The position numbers and the translations under genes were made by a program. This document shows positions 1-5,493 of a stretch of DNA of 5,663 nt, piece by piece. The stretch covers positions 1 to 5,663 of the forward strand of contig CATLGN010000126.1 of the NCBI GenBank assembly GCA_949935685.1. Direction: 5' to 3'. The stretch comes from an uncultured Lachnospiraceae bacterium (GTDB lineage Bacteria; Bacillota; Clostridia; Lachnospirales; Lachnospiraceae). The notes below the pieces were generated by a model. The model ran no database searches, was not told the origin of the DNA, and saw only the letters and a list, made by a program, of their open reading frames with translations. Every line of letters begins with the position of its first letter. Position 1 is the stretch's first letter.

Positions 1-645
1 GACGACCACATCCACGCCGGTCTCGCTGATACTGACCACCACATCCTCAAAGCCTTTTGCCTCCAGAAGAATCTCCGCCGCCGTCTCTTTTTCCGCAATA
101 TCGGTCAGTTGTATCATGCCTTCGATGGCGCTCTGTTTCTGTGCTTCGGATACACTGGTGCTGTTGATAATGTCCAGCAGCGTTTCCTTGTTTTTGGCTC
201 TCGTCTGTTCCTTCATCAGTTTTGCGCCGGACATGGATGTAACATTGGCGGTCGAGGTAAAGACTGCCTCGCCGGGTGTGTCTTCCTGTGTCACCTCACC
301 CTGTGCCATCTCTTCATTCAGGTAATCCGCAGAGGCAGTAATGTCATCGGTATCCAGGCTTTCGATGTCCTGAAATACGGTCTGCCCTGTTCCGTCGTCC
401 GCTATGGAAACGCCTTCTGCCAGTTCCATGTCCTCGTCTGAAATCTCAAGCGCCGCGCTTGTATACGTATCCGCTTCCTCCGGGAGAAGTTCTCCGCTGT
501 CTCCGGTCACGACCGACTCCCCGGAGACGCTCATCAGTTCTTCATCGCTCAATTTCGTTCCTGCAAAATTGAGATACCCCGCCACCGCGATCATAATCGC
601 CAGCGCCGTAATCATAATCTGGTTCTTTTTCAGTACGTTTTTCAC
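1..645 (-). CDS. spoIIIAH: Stage III sporulation protein AH, 3' end cut by window edge
   Basis: The first 215 residues are visible; the C-terminus and stop lie beyond the window. Residues about 8-26 are a single membrane segment preceded by a lysine-rich start (MKNVLKKNQ), so the bulk should face the intermembrane space. Residues about 32-127 form a low-complexity, strongly acidic linker rich in Asp, Glu, Ser and Thr. A charged helix from about 140 (KLMKEQTRAKNKETL) begins the conserved ring-building domain, related to the YscJ/FliF fold, which continues to the edge (FEDVVVSISETGVDV). In the family this domain binds forespore SpoIIQ across the septum to form the mother cell-forespore channel. 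The start is GTG at 645, six bases after GGGGAG; the SD abuts the spoIIIAG stop. It is the last gene of the operon. The B. subtilis protein is about 218 residues, so only a few tens of residues are probably missing. Identification is firm from order and domain plan. Confidence 0.93.
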   Translation of the reverse strand, partial: MKNVLKKNQIMITALAIMIAVAGYLNFAGTKLSDEELMSVSGESVVTGDSGELLPEEADTYTSAALEISDEDMELAEGVSIADDGTGQTVFQDIESLDTDDITASADYLNEEMAQGEVTQEDTPGEAVFTSTANVTSMSGAKLMKEQTRAKNKETLLDIINSTSVSEAQKQSAIEGMIQLTDIAEKETAAEILLEAKGFEDVVVSISETGVDVVV

Positions 646-651
646 GATATT

Positions 652-657
652 CTCCCC
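652..657 (-). promoter_or_regulatory. Shine-Dalgarno sequence of spoIIIAH
   Basis: On the minus strand GGGGAG sits six bases before the GTG codon at 645 and directly follows the TAA stop of spoIIIAG. This supports the GTG start, which otherwise has no nearby in-frame ATG until residue 11, inside the membrane segment. Confidence 0.75.
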
Positions 658-1257
658 TTACTTTGTCGTTTTCATTTTTGCTATTTTAATTTTATTCGCG
701 TCGATTCCAAATAATGCCTGAATTGCTTCACTAATATTCCGCCTCACCTGTTCTCTGCCGCCGCCCTCGGCCAGCACCGCCACGCCTGCCACGTCAGGCT
801 GTAATTTTTTCCGAACGTAGGGAATCTGTCTGCCGTCCGCGTCCGTAACGAATACCGTCGTCTCCTCACTGTTCATATCGTTCGTGCTCCTGCTCCCGCC
901 CGCCGCGTCCTGTTCTGTCACGCTGGAACGGCTGGCCGGCCGGTCCTTTTCCACGATCTCTTCCCCCGTGGACTGCAGTGTAATCATAACCTTTACCCGG
1001 CCGGCCCCTTCCATGCACTGCAGCAGTTCTTCCAGTTCCCGCTCCAGTTCCTGCACATAAGCATCGTCCGCAAAGGTTTCCGGAACCTGCGCTTTCGTTT
1101 CTGCGCCGCTCTCTCCGCCGGCATTCTGCTCTCCGGAAAGGATTCCCACGCTTCCCGTTCCCGACTTTCGCTCCGTCTTTTTCACCGGAAGGCAGACGAT
1201 CAGCAAAAGGATGCCTGCCAGTGCAAATATAATAAACTTCTCCTTTTTATCACCCAA
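658..1257 (-). CDS. spoIIIAG: Stage III sporulation protein AG
   Basis: This 199-residue protein has one N-terminal membrane segment (about residues 8-24) after a lysine-rich start. A Gly/Ser/Glu-rich linker (about 30-60) follows, then a ring-building domain. The domain shows helix 66-82, strand GRVKVMITL (86-94), an insertion 95-150 that probably forms the beta-triangle described for SpoIIIAG, strand PDVAGVAVLAEG (154-165), helix 167-182 and final strand 188-195. In B. subtilis SpoIIIAG assembles into a large ring in the intermembrane space, homologous to rings of type III secretion systems. The start is TTG at 1257, chosen because a strong GGAGGT lies eight bases upstream. It overlaps the end of spoIIIAF by eight bases, so translation is probably coupled. 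Length is slightly below the roughly 229 residues of the Bacillus protein. The assignment is firm; secondary structure is my reading. Confidence 0.94.
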   Translation of the reverse strand: MGDKKEKFIIFALAGILLLIVCLPVKKTERKSGTGSVGILSGEQNAGGESGAETKAQVPETFADDAYVQELERELEELLQCMEGAGRVKVMITLQSTGEEIVEKDRPASRSSVTEQDAAGGSRSTNDMNSEETTVFVTDADGRQIPYVRKKLQPDVAGVAVLAEGGGREQVRRNISEAIQALFGIDANKIKIAKMKTTK

Positions 1258-1804
1258 CGATCTCTACCTCCACATGATCCGCCCCGATTTCCAGCAGCTT
1301 CGCCAGTTCTCTCCGTAACGTTTCGTTTTCCGTCCCGTTCTGCCCGATCTCCGGCACCCGTACATGGATTTCGCCGTCCGCGGACTCCAGCCGTATGCAA
1401 ATCCGGTAATCGTCCTCCGCATCATACAGTACTTCCGCTCGCCGTACCCGGTACGCCGCCCCCGTTTGCTCCAGATAGCCGTCTACTTTTTTCCCGATTT
1501 CTTCCCCGATCTCCCGCAGATACGCTTCGGACGGCGCCGCAGCCGTTTCCTCCCAAATCCGCTCCGCCTCCTCAGCCTCCTCGATTCTGCTCACATACTG
1601 GCTCATACACGCCTGATATTCCTCCCCAATCCCGCTGTGAAACAATTCTGTCAAAGGAATGACCAAAATCACAATTGTCATCACCCCCGCCAAAAATTTA
1701 AAATACTTTTCATAGGAAGGATTGGGGCGAAAATGAATTACGGCCTGTGCCAGAATCATAAAAACACTCGTCCGCTTCATAATTTCCATCAGATAATCAT
1801 TCAT
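1250..1804 (-). CDS. spoIIIAF: Stage III sporulation protein AF
   Basis: This 184-residue protein has two membrane segments near the N-terminus (about 11-24 and 36-56, the second being LAGVMTIVILVIPL). A soluble domain follows from about 60. It starts with an acidic, probably helical stretch (RIEEAEEAERIWEE) and ends in alternating strands and helices (VEVEIV near the C-terminus), consistent with the ring-building fold known for SpoIIIAF. The ATG at 1804 shares its first base with the TGA stop of spoIIIAE (TGATG), and a GGGG lies six bases upstream, so translation is likely coupled. The reading frame stays open upstream to 2296, but that part lies inside spoIIIAE in another frame, is rich in Arg, Cys and His, and is not coding. 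Identity rests on position between AE and AG, size and two-helix topology. Sequence is poorly conserved in this family, so confidence is slightly lower than for neighbours. Confidence 0.9.
   Translation of the reverse strand: MNDYLMEIMKRTSVFMILAQAVIHFRPNPSYEKYFKFLAGVMTIVILVIPLTELFHSGIGEEYQACMSQYVSRIEEAEEAERIWEETAAAPSEAYLREIGEEIGKKVDGYLEQTGAAYRVRRAEVLYDAEDDYRICIRLESADGEIHVRVPEIGQNGTENETLRRELAKLLEIGADHVEVEIVG
1266..1271 (-). promoter_or_regulatory. Shine-Dalgarno sequence of spoIIIAG
   Basis: GGAGGT on the minus strand, inside the last codons of spoIIIAF, lies eight bases before the TTG at 1257. It is one of the best SD matches in the operon and decides the unusual TTG start of spoIIIAG. Confidence 0.8.
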
Positions 1805-2847
1805 CAGAATCCCCGGATCATCGTCATTGCCGCAATGGCAATCATAATCAGAAACAATCCGCTCGCCGTCAGAAGCGTGCGCAGCATCAAAAGGCTCCCC
1901 TCTCCCACATGATCCATACACGATGTGATTCTGCGGTCGCTGACAATCCCTGTCAGAGCGGCGGAAAATTTCAGCATCATTGCCAGCGCCCATATTTTCA
2001 GGGCGGGCAGCGCGCAGAGCAGGGCAAGCAAAAGGACGGCCAATACACCGATACTGTTTTTTATCAGCACCGCAGACCCGACGACCAGCTCTGCCACACT
2101 GTCGCTGACGTTTCCGATTCCCGGTATCAGAGAAACGGTTTTCTGAATGGCGGACATTTTCACAGAATCTATAACAGGCGTTATCATTGACTGTATCATA
2201 CTGATGCCCGTGACGACCGCAAAAGCGATTTTCAGCAGATAGCCGATCACACGCCGGATCAAATCCAGCATCATATGCAGTTTTTCGTCCGTCCACAATC
2301 CGTTCATAAACGCAAGAAATACATAGACTTTAATAAGCGGCATCAGAAATGCGGATAACGCCGCCTCCACACCATAGATTACCGTCAGAATAAACTGATA
2401 ATACAACAGCGCCGTCGTCACACCGGAGGCGGCTCCCACCGCCAGAAAATAGACCGGCATAAACAGCTTCATAAATAAAAGCATATCCGCAATCAATGTC
2501 TGGGCCGTTTCCGTCACGATACCGAAAATCTTCAGGAGCAGCAGGACGAGAAACAGATAGACAAAATAGAACCCGATGTCGGCGATCTGCCTGTTTTCAA
2601 ACAATCCCGTCAGATTCATCAGCAGCGCCGCGATCATACCCACACACAGCAGCAATACAACCATTCCCAGAAAGCTCCGGATCTCTCCCCGCAGCCCGTC
2701 CGCCATATTCCGAAAGCATAATTCCATAACTTCCGTTATTTCTCCCTGCATTAACTTTGCAGCCATATCCTGCAGATCAAAAACCTGTCCCGGAAATAAC
2801 TGGCCGATCTGTTCATTCAGACCTGTGATCTCCTCTGTCAAATCCAA
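1804..2847 (-). CDS. spoIIIAE: Stage III sporulation protein AE, multipass membrane protein
   Basis: This is a 347-residue polytopic membrane protein. A soluble, mildly acidic N-terminus (1-55) precedes several hydrophobic stretches, about 58-79, 92-112, 120-140, 143-168, 203-222, 255-282 and 320-345. The block IPGIGNVSDSVAELVVGSAV (241-260) followed by LIKNSIG (261-267) matches the conserved core I associate with SpoIIIAE. The protein is thought to be part of the export apparatus of the SpoIIIA-SpoIIQ channel. The start is TTG at 2847, nine bases after AAGGGG. No earlier start is possible because the spoIIIAD stop codon is in the same frame just upstream. As a result the protein lacks the N-terminal signal sequence I recall for the longer (about 399-residue) Bacillus protein. 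The six-base gap to spoIIIAD suggests coupled translation. Confidence 0.95.
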   Translation of the reverse strand: MDLTEEITGLNEQIGQLFPGQVFDLQDMAAKLMQGEITEVMELCFRNMADGLRGEIRSFLGMVVLLLCVGMIAALLMNLTGLFENRQIADIGFYFVYLFLVLLLLKIFGIVTETAQTLIADMLLFMKLFMPVYFLAVGAASGVTTALLYYQFILTVIYGVEAALSAFLMPLIKVYVFLAFMNGLWTDEKLHMMLDLIRRVIGYLLKIAFAVVTGISMIQSMITPVIDSVKMSAIQKTVSLIPGIGNVSDSVAELVVGSAVLIKNSIGVLAVLLLALLCALPALKIWALAMMLKFSAALTGIVSDRRITSCMDHVGEGSLLMLRTLLTASGLFLIMIAIAAMTMIRGF

Positions 2848-2853
2848 CGCCGT

Positions 2854-3240
2854 TTACCCCTTAAAATTCTGAATCGTACGAATGACGGAAAGCAGAATCG
2901 GCAGTCCCGTCAAAAGCACCATAACCTTTCCGAATATTTCAATCTGTCCGCCCACCGCCCCATATCCGGCGTCTTTGCAGATGCCCGCGCAGAACTCACA
3001 GATATAAGTAATCCCCACCACCTTCAGCAAAATGGCCAGAAAACCGTTATCCTGACCCGTCACCGACTGGAGCAGATGCACCTCCTCCATAAACACCGAC
3101 AAATTCTGCAGGGTATACCAGAAAATCAGCATTCCCGTGGCAATTCCCATATAGACACCGTATTCCGCCCTGACCGTCCTGAAAAAAACAGCCAGCAGCA
3201 CACCGATCAAACCGATTGCTCCGATCTTCATAATCTCCAT
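2854..3240 (-). CDS. spoIIIAD: Stage III sporulation protein AD
   Basis: This is a 128-residue integral membrane protein with about four hydrophobic segments: 5-21, 29-46, 67-86 and 103-122. The stretch LLKVVGITYICEFCAGICKD (71-90), followed by AGYGAVGGQIEIFGK (91-105), is the recognisable SpoIIIAD signature, including the conserved Cys, Asp and Gly positions. It resembles small membrane components of secretion export gates and works with SpoIIIAC and SpoIIIAE in the mother-cell membrane. The ATG at 3240 lies six bases after GGGG. A second ATG, at residue 4, has GGAG only three bases before it, so the first is preferred. Twelve bases separate it from spoIIIAC and six from spoIIIAE. Length matches the family (about 130 residues). 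Confidence 0.95.
   Translation of the reverse strand: MEIMKIGAIGLIGVLLAVFFRTVRAEYGVYMGIATGMLIFWYTLQNLSVFMEEVHLLQSVTGQDNGFLAILLKVVGITYICEFCAGICKDAGYGAVGGQIEIFGKVMVLLTGLPILLSVIRTIQNFKG
2857..2862 (-). promoter_or_regulatory. Shine-Dalgarno sequence of spoIIIAE
   Basis: AAGGGG on the minus strand overlaps the last two codons of spoIIIAD and lies nine bases before the TTG at 2847. It supports that codon as the spoIIIAE start. The spacing is at the long end of normal. Confidence 0.6.
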
Positions 3241-3252
3241 ATAACGCCCCGC

Positions 3253-3447
3253 TTACAACTGAAATAACGTCTGTATCGTTTCAAATAAGTCATAGACATA
3301 GGGAACAATCCATGTCAATACCAGAATCAGCCCCGCCAGACTGACCAGAAACGCATGTTCTTCCCTTCCGCTGTGCTTCAATACCTGACTGAGTATTGTC
3401 ACCAAAATCCCTACCGCCGCAATTTTAAAAATCAGACTGACGCCCAT
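3253..3447 (-). CDS. spoIIIAC: Stage III sporulation protein AC
   Basis: This 64-residue membrane protein has two hydrophobic helices (about 4-22 and 33-50) joined by a short charged loop (KHSGREEH). The beginning MGVSLIFKIAAVGILV and the end DLFETIQTLF match the SpoIIIAC family, whose Bacillus member is 68 residues and also begins MGV. I place the start at ATG 3447 because GGGAGG lies six bases before it. The frame is open six codons further to a GTG at 3465, but that start would put this SD inside the gene and lacks one of its own. The protein is thought to act with SpoIIIAD in the membrane core of the SpoIIIA complex. It sits 23 bases after spoIIIAB and 12 before spoIIIAD. Confidence 0.94.
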   Translation of the reverse strand: MGVSLIFKIAAVGILVTILSQVLKHSGREEHAFLVSLAGLILVLTWIVPYVYDLFETIQTLFQL

Positions 3448-3453
3448 TTTTTT

Positions 3454-3459
3454 CCTCCC
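3454..3459 (-). promoter_or_regulatory. Shine-Dalgarno sequence of spoIIIAC
   Basis: GGGAGG on the minus strand is followed by six A residues and the ATG at 3447. It lies in the 23-base gap between spoIIIAB and spoIIIAC, and it decides the ATG over the upstream in-frame GTG at 3465. Confidence 0.8.
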
Positions 3460-3470
3460 GGTCACTGCAT

Positions 3471-3989
3471 CTAGATCAATACGATGACAAGGAGCAGGCC
3501 GCCCATAATGCCAAAACTCATTACCATCTTTTCCCGTTCTGCCATATGTGTTTCCAGCTTTTGTATCGTACCCTGCAGAGCGTTCATCCGTTCGTCAATG
3601 GCCTGCTTTTGCAGCTCTCTGTCCGCATAGCCGAGACTGCGGGCCAGATCCGTCAGCAGCGGTTCGTCTGCGCGCCTGAGCGGAAACCGTGAAAAATACG
3701 CTGCCGCCTGCTGCTCCCAGATCTGCGGGAACGGCTTTCCCGTATTCCGCTCCGCTTCTTCGTATACGCCGCGAAGCATATCGGAAAAAGGCGCTTTCAC
3801 ATACGGCTCCACCATCCTGCACGCCTCTGGAAATGCCGCCAGACAATATCCAACCTGGCTGTAAAGCAGTTCATACATCCGTTTCATCTCATACAGGCAG
3901 TCCAGGCGTTCATGCATGTCCCGGCAAAAACAGAAGCTGTATCCGGTCGTACCCGCCAGCAGGAATACGGCTCCTAGAAACCGGAACAT
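3471..3989 (-). CDS. spoIIIAB: Stage III sporulation protein AB
   Basis: This 172-residue protein has a membrane segment at each end, about 3-22 (FLGAVFLLAGTTGYSFCF) and 156-172 (MVMSFGIMGGLLLVIVLI). Between them is a helical soluble region rich in Arg, Glu and Gln. The central RSLGYADRELQKQAI (117-131) followed by a long charged helix to about 155 is typical of the SpoIIIAB family. In B. subtilis the soluble part is an alpha-helical bundle resembling the type II secretion protein GspF, and SpoIIIAB is the probable membrane partner of the SpoIIIAA ATPase. The ATG at 3989 lies 16 bases inside the end of spoIIIAA, with GAGG about ten bases upstream, consistent with coupled translation. Length agrees with the family (about 171 residues). 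Confidence 0.94.
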   Translation of the reverse strand: MFRFLGAVFLLAGTTGYSFCFCRDMHERLDCLYEMKRMYELLYSQVGYCLAAFPEACRMVEPYVKAPFSDMLRGVYEEAERNTGKPFPQIWEQQAAAYFSRFPLRRADEPLLTDLARSLGYADRELQKQAIDERMNALQGTIQKLETHMAEREKMVMSFGIMGGLLLVIVLI

Positions 3990-4927
3990 AGCCGGTAATC
4001 CTCATCAAAAATGCCTTCCACAGCGCACTTTCCCGCTTTCCTTGTCATTACAATAAAACGCCGAAACTCCTTCCGCTGTAAAAGTTCCTTCATATATGCC
4101 TTATTCCGCACTTCTTCCATGCTGTTTCCATGGACGGTGACAATCAGACTGCTGCCGCACTGGAGTACCTGCTGCAGAGCATGTACATCCTCCATGCTGC
4201 CAATCTCGTCTACCGCGACGACCCGGGGCGACATCGAACGAATCAACATCATCATCCCGGCCGCCTTCGGGCAGCCGTCCAGTATATCCGTGCGAATGCC
4301 GACCGTATTCTGTGCAATTCCCATATAACTGCCCGCAATCTCCGAGCGCTCATCCACGACCCCAACGCACTGTCCTCTGCCATGCGGGTTTCCGTCGGAA
4401 ACCTGCCTGACAATGTCCCGCAGCATCGTCGTCTTCCCGCATCCCGGCGGCGAAATAATCATGCCGCTCAGAAACCGTCCAGCATGATACAGATACGGCA
4501 TTACCTCATCCGCCGCACCCAATACCTCATGCGCAATGCGGATATTCAGATAGGATATGTGTTTGAGTTTCCTGACAACGCCTCCCTCATCCGTAACAAC
4601 CTGTCCCGCCACACCGACACGATGTCCGCCCGGCACTGTCAGAAATCCCTGCCGCAGTTCTTCCTCAAAAGCATAGACGGAATATCGGCAGATATGGTTC
4701 ATAATTCCGTCCAGTTCCTTTCTGCCGATATACAGCGCCCGCTGTGGATTGTATGTAATCTCTCCCTCTCCTGTCAGAAAACACTCCCGCTGCTCCAGAA
4801 GCAGCATAACCGGTCCCGCCGCCCGCAGACGGATCTCCTGCAGACAGTCCGCCCGTTCCATAACCTTTTTCCAAATTCCCCTGAAATAATCGGGAAACAG
4901 CCCCAGGATTTCTTCTCCTTTACTCAT
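3974..4927 (-). CDS. spoIIIAA: Stage III sporulation protein AA, secretion-type ATPase
   Basis: This 317-residue cytoplasmic ATPase is related to the VirB11/GspE secretion ATPases. An N-terminal domain (about 1-150) contains EIRLRAAGPV (31-40), GRKELDGIMNHICRYSVYAF (68-87) and the Gly-rich VPGGHRVGVAG (98-108). The ATPase core has Walker A SPPGCGKTT (159-167), the family motif VDERSEIAG (191-199), Walker B VVAVDEIG (236-243) and a TVHG sensor-like segment (264-267). All key residues, including Lys165, Asp240 and Glu241, are present, so it should be active. It is thought to power assembly of, or transport through, the SpoIIIA-SpoIIQ channel. I chose ATG 4927 because GAGGTG precedes it by five bases. 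A TTG seven codons upstream (4948) would lie in the proposed promoter -10. It is the first gene of the operon. Confidence 0.97.
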   Translation of the reverse strand: MSKGEEILGLFPDYFRGIWKKVMERADCLQEIRLRAAGPVMLLLEQRECFLTGEGEITYNPQRALYIGRKELDGIMNHICRYSVYAFEEELRQGFLTVPGGHRVGVAGQVVTDEGGVVRKLKHISYLNIRIAHEVLGAADEVMPYLYHAGRFLSGMIISPPGCGKTTMLRDIVRQVSDGNPHGRGQCVGVVDERSEIAGSYMGIAQNTVGIRTDILDGCPKAAGMMMLIRSMSPRVVAVDEIGSMEDVHALQQVLQCGSSLIVTVHGNSMEEVRNKAYMKELLQRKEFRRFIVMTRKAGKCAVEGIFDEDYRLCSGF

Positions 4928-4932
4928 GTCCT

Positions 4933-4938
4933 CACCTC
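4933..4938 (-). promoter_or_regulatory. Shine-Dalgarno sequence of spoIIIAA
   Basis: GAGGTG on the minus strand lies five bases before the ATG at 4927. It favours that start over the in-frame TTG at 4948, which has no SD. Confidence 0.75.
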
Positions 4939-4946
4939 TTACTCTC

Positions 4947-4975
4947 AATATATGAATGTGAGCGGAAGTTATGAC
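4947..4975 (-). promoter_or_regulatory. Candidate sigma-E promoter of the spoIIIA operon
   Basis: On the minus strand a -10-like CATATATT (4954 down to 4947) fits the sigma-E pattern CATACAnT except at one position. About 15 bases upstream of it is GTCATAACT (centred near 4971), with the ATA core expected of a sigma-E -35. Transcription would start near 4940, leaving a leader of about a dozen bases that still contains the SD. The Bacillus spoIIIA operon is transcribed by mother-cell sigma-E, so the position is right. The -35 match is modest and the spacing slightly short, so this is a prediction. Confidence 0.55.
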
Positions 4976-5039
4976 TGTTTTTCACAGGGGAAAATCCGGC
5001 ACTGTACGAAAAAAAATACAATTTTTACCGGAATACCAC

Positions 5040-5068
5040 TGGACATTATGGAATTCGGATGCTATTAT
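5040..5068 (+). promoter_or_regulatory. Candidate sigma-A promoter of the grcA-like gene
   Basis: TGGACA (5040-5045) and TATTAT (5063-5068) each differ from the housekeeping consensus at one base and are separated by the ideal 17 bases. Transcription would begin near 5075, giving a leader of about 47 bases. That leader is almost all A and T, contains the 10-base palindrome AATAATTATT (5080-5089), and ends with the SD AAGGAG (5108-5113) eight bases before the ATG. An unstructured leader with a strong SD suggests efficient translation. No clear Rex or FNR operator was recognised. Confidence 0.65.
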
Positions 5069-5121
5069 ATTAACATAACAATAATTATTACTATTATCAA
5101 ATAAGAGAAGGAGAGAATATT

Positions 5122-5364
5122 ATGGCAGTGAACACAGCACAGGTAGATAATCTTGTATCGTTATTGGATGGGTATGCAACAAAAGGCGGACATCATCTGA
5201 ATGTCAACGTATTAAACAGAGATACGCTTTTGGACGCACAGAAGCATCCGGAAAATTATCCGCAGCTTACAATCCGTGTTTCCGGTTATGCGGTTAATTT
5301 TATCAAGCTGACACCCGAACAGCAGGCGGACGTTATTTCCAGAACATTCCATGAATCTGTATAA
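5122..5364 (+). CDS. grcA: Stand-alone glycyl-radical domain protein (GrcA-like, PFL C-terminus)
   Basis: This 80-residue protein matches only the C-terminal glycyl-radical domain of pyruvate formate-lyase. [11 protein letters not shown] (8-18) leads into [16 protein letters not shown] (24-39), [13 protein letters not shown] (46-58) and [11 protein letters not shown] (66-76). Gly55 in RVSGYAV corresponds to the radical glycine. In E. coli the relative GrcA/YfiD (127 residues) acts as a spare part: it is activated by PFL-activating enzyme and restores PFL whose own radical glycine has been cleaved by oxygen. Here the GrcA N-terminal extension is missing and NFIKLT follows the motif, as in clostridial PFL. 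The catalytic cysteines of full PFL are absent, so it cannot be an enzyme alone. A good promoter, AAGGAG SD, ATG start and downstream terminator argue for an intact single gene rather than a PFL remnant. The cofactor role is inferred by homology. Confidence 0.88.
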   Translation: MAVNTAQVDNLVSLLDGYATKGGHHLNVNVLNRDTLLDAQKHPENYPQLTIRVSGYAVNFIKLTPEQQADVISRTFHESV

Positions 5365-5378
5365 ACCCGTGTCCGGGT
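5365..5378 (+). other. Short hairpin directly after the grcA-like stop
   Basis: ACCCG (5365-5369) and CGGGT (5374-5378) can pair around a four-base loop starting one base after the TAA. A weak T-rich stretch (ACTTTATT) follows. It may protect the 3' end or add to termination, but it is too short to call a terminator alone. Confidence 0.35.
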
Positions 5379-5391
5379 ACTTTATTGCAAC

Positions 5392-5442
5392 GGAAAACCC
5401 GCACAGCAAAGCGCTCTCTGCGCCGCACTGTGCGGGTTTTCC
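5392..5442. terminator. Long bidirectional intrinsic terminator between convergent genes
   Basis: GGAAAACCCGCACAG (5392-5406) is a perfect 15-base inverted repeat of CTGTGCGGGTTTTCC (5428-5442). The stem can extend outward by three pairs (CAA/TTG) after one mismatch. The 21-base loop contains a further GCGC/GCGC pairing. On either strand the GC-rich core runs into TTTT, the arrangement of a two-way rho-independent terminator. It would serve the grcA-like gene from the left and purL from the right, 51 bases past the purL stop. Positions 5443-5493 hold nothing else I recognise. Confidence 0.85.
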
Positions 5443-5493
5443 ATTGTATTATTGATCTGTCATTCGCCTTCCATACTTTCCGCAATGCCGCCG

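Noticed and set aside
109..441. Plus-strand open frame opposite spoIIIAH.
   Set aside because: The minus strand has a clear SpoIIIAH reading frame through this stretch, and the plus-strand product shows no motif and no SD.
928..1005. GGCCGGCCGG-type runs within spoIIIAG, considered as a repeat or site.
   Set aside because: They fall inside well-supported codons and show no spaced or repeated arrangement.
1364..1912. A 182-codon plus-strand open frame opposite spoIIIAF.
   Set aside because: It is a shadow frame with Pro/Arg/Ile-rich random composition and no ribosome site.
1805..2296. Extension of the spoIIIAF frame upstream to 2296, suggesting a 348-residue protein.
   Set aside because: The added part lies wholly within spoIIIAE in another frame, is Arg/Cys/His-rich and non-membrane-like, and an ATG with a GGGG upstream exists exactly at the spoIIIAE stop.
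3448..3465. GTG at 3465 as an earlier start for spoIIIAC.
   Set aside because: The GGGAGG SD lies after it and is ideally spaced for the ATG at 3447; the family protein also starts MGV.
4130..5104. A 324-codon open frame on the plus strand, antisense to spoIIIAA and running through the intergenic region.
   Set aside because: It mirrors the certain spoIIIAA gene, is rich in His, Arg and Asn with no recognisable domain, has no SD, and its end crosses both proposed promoters.
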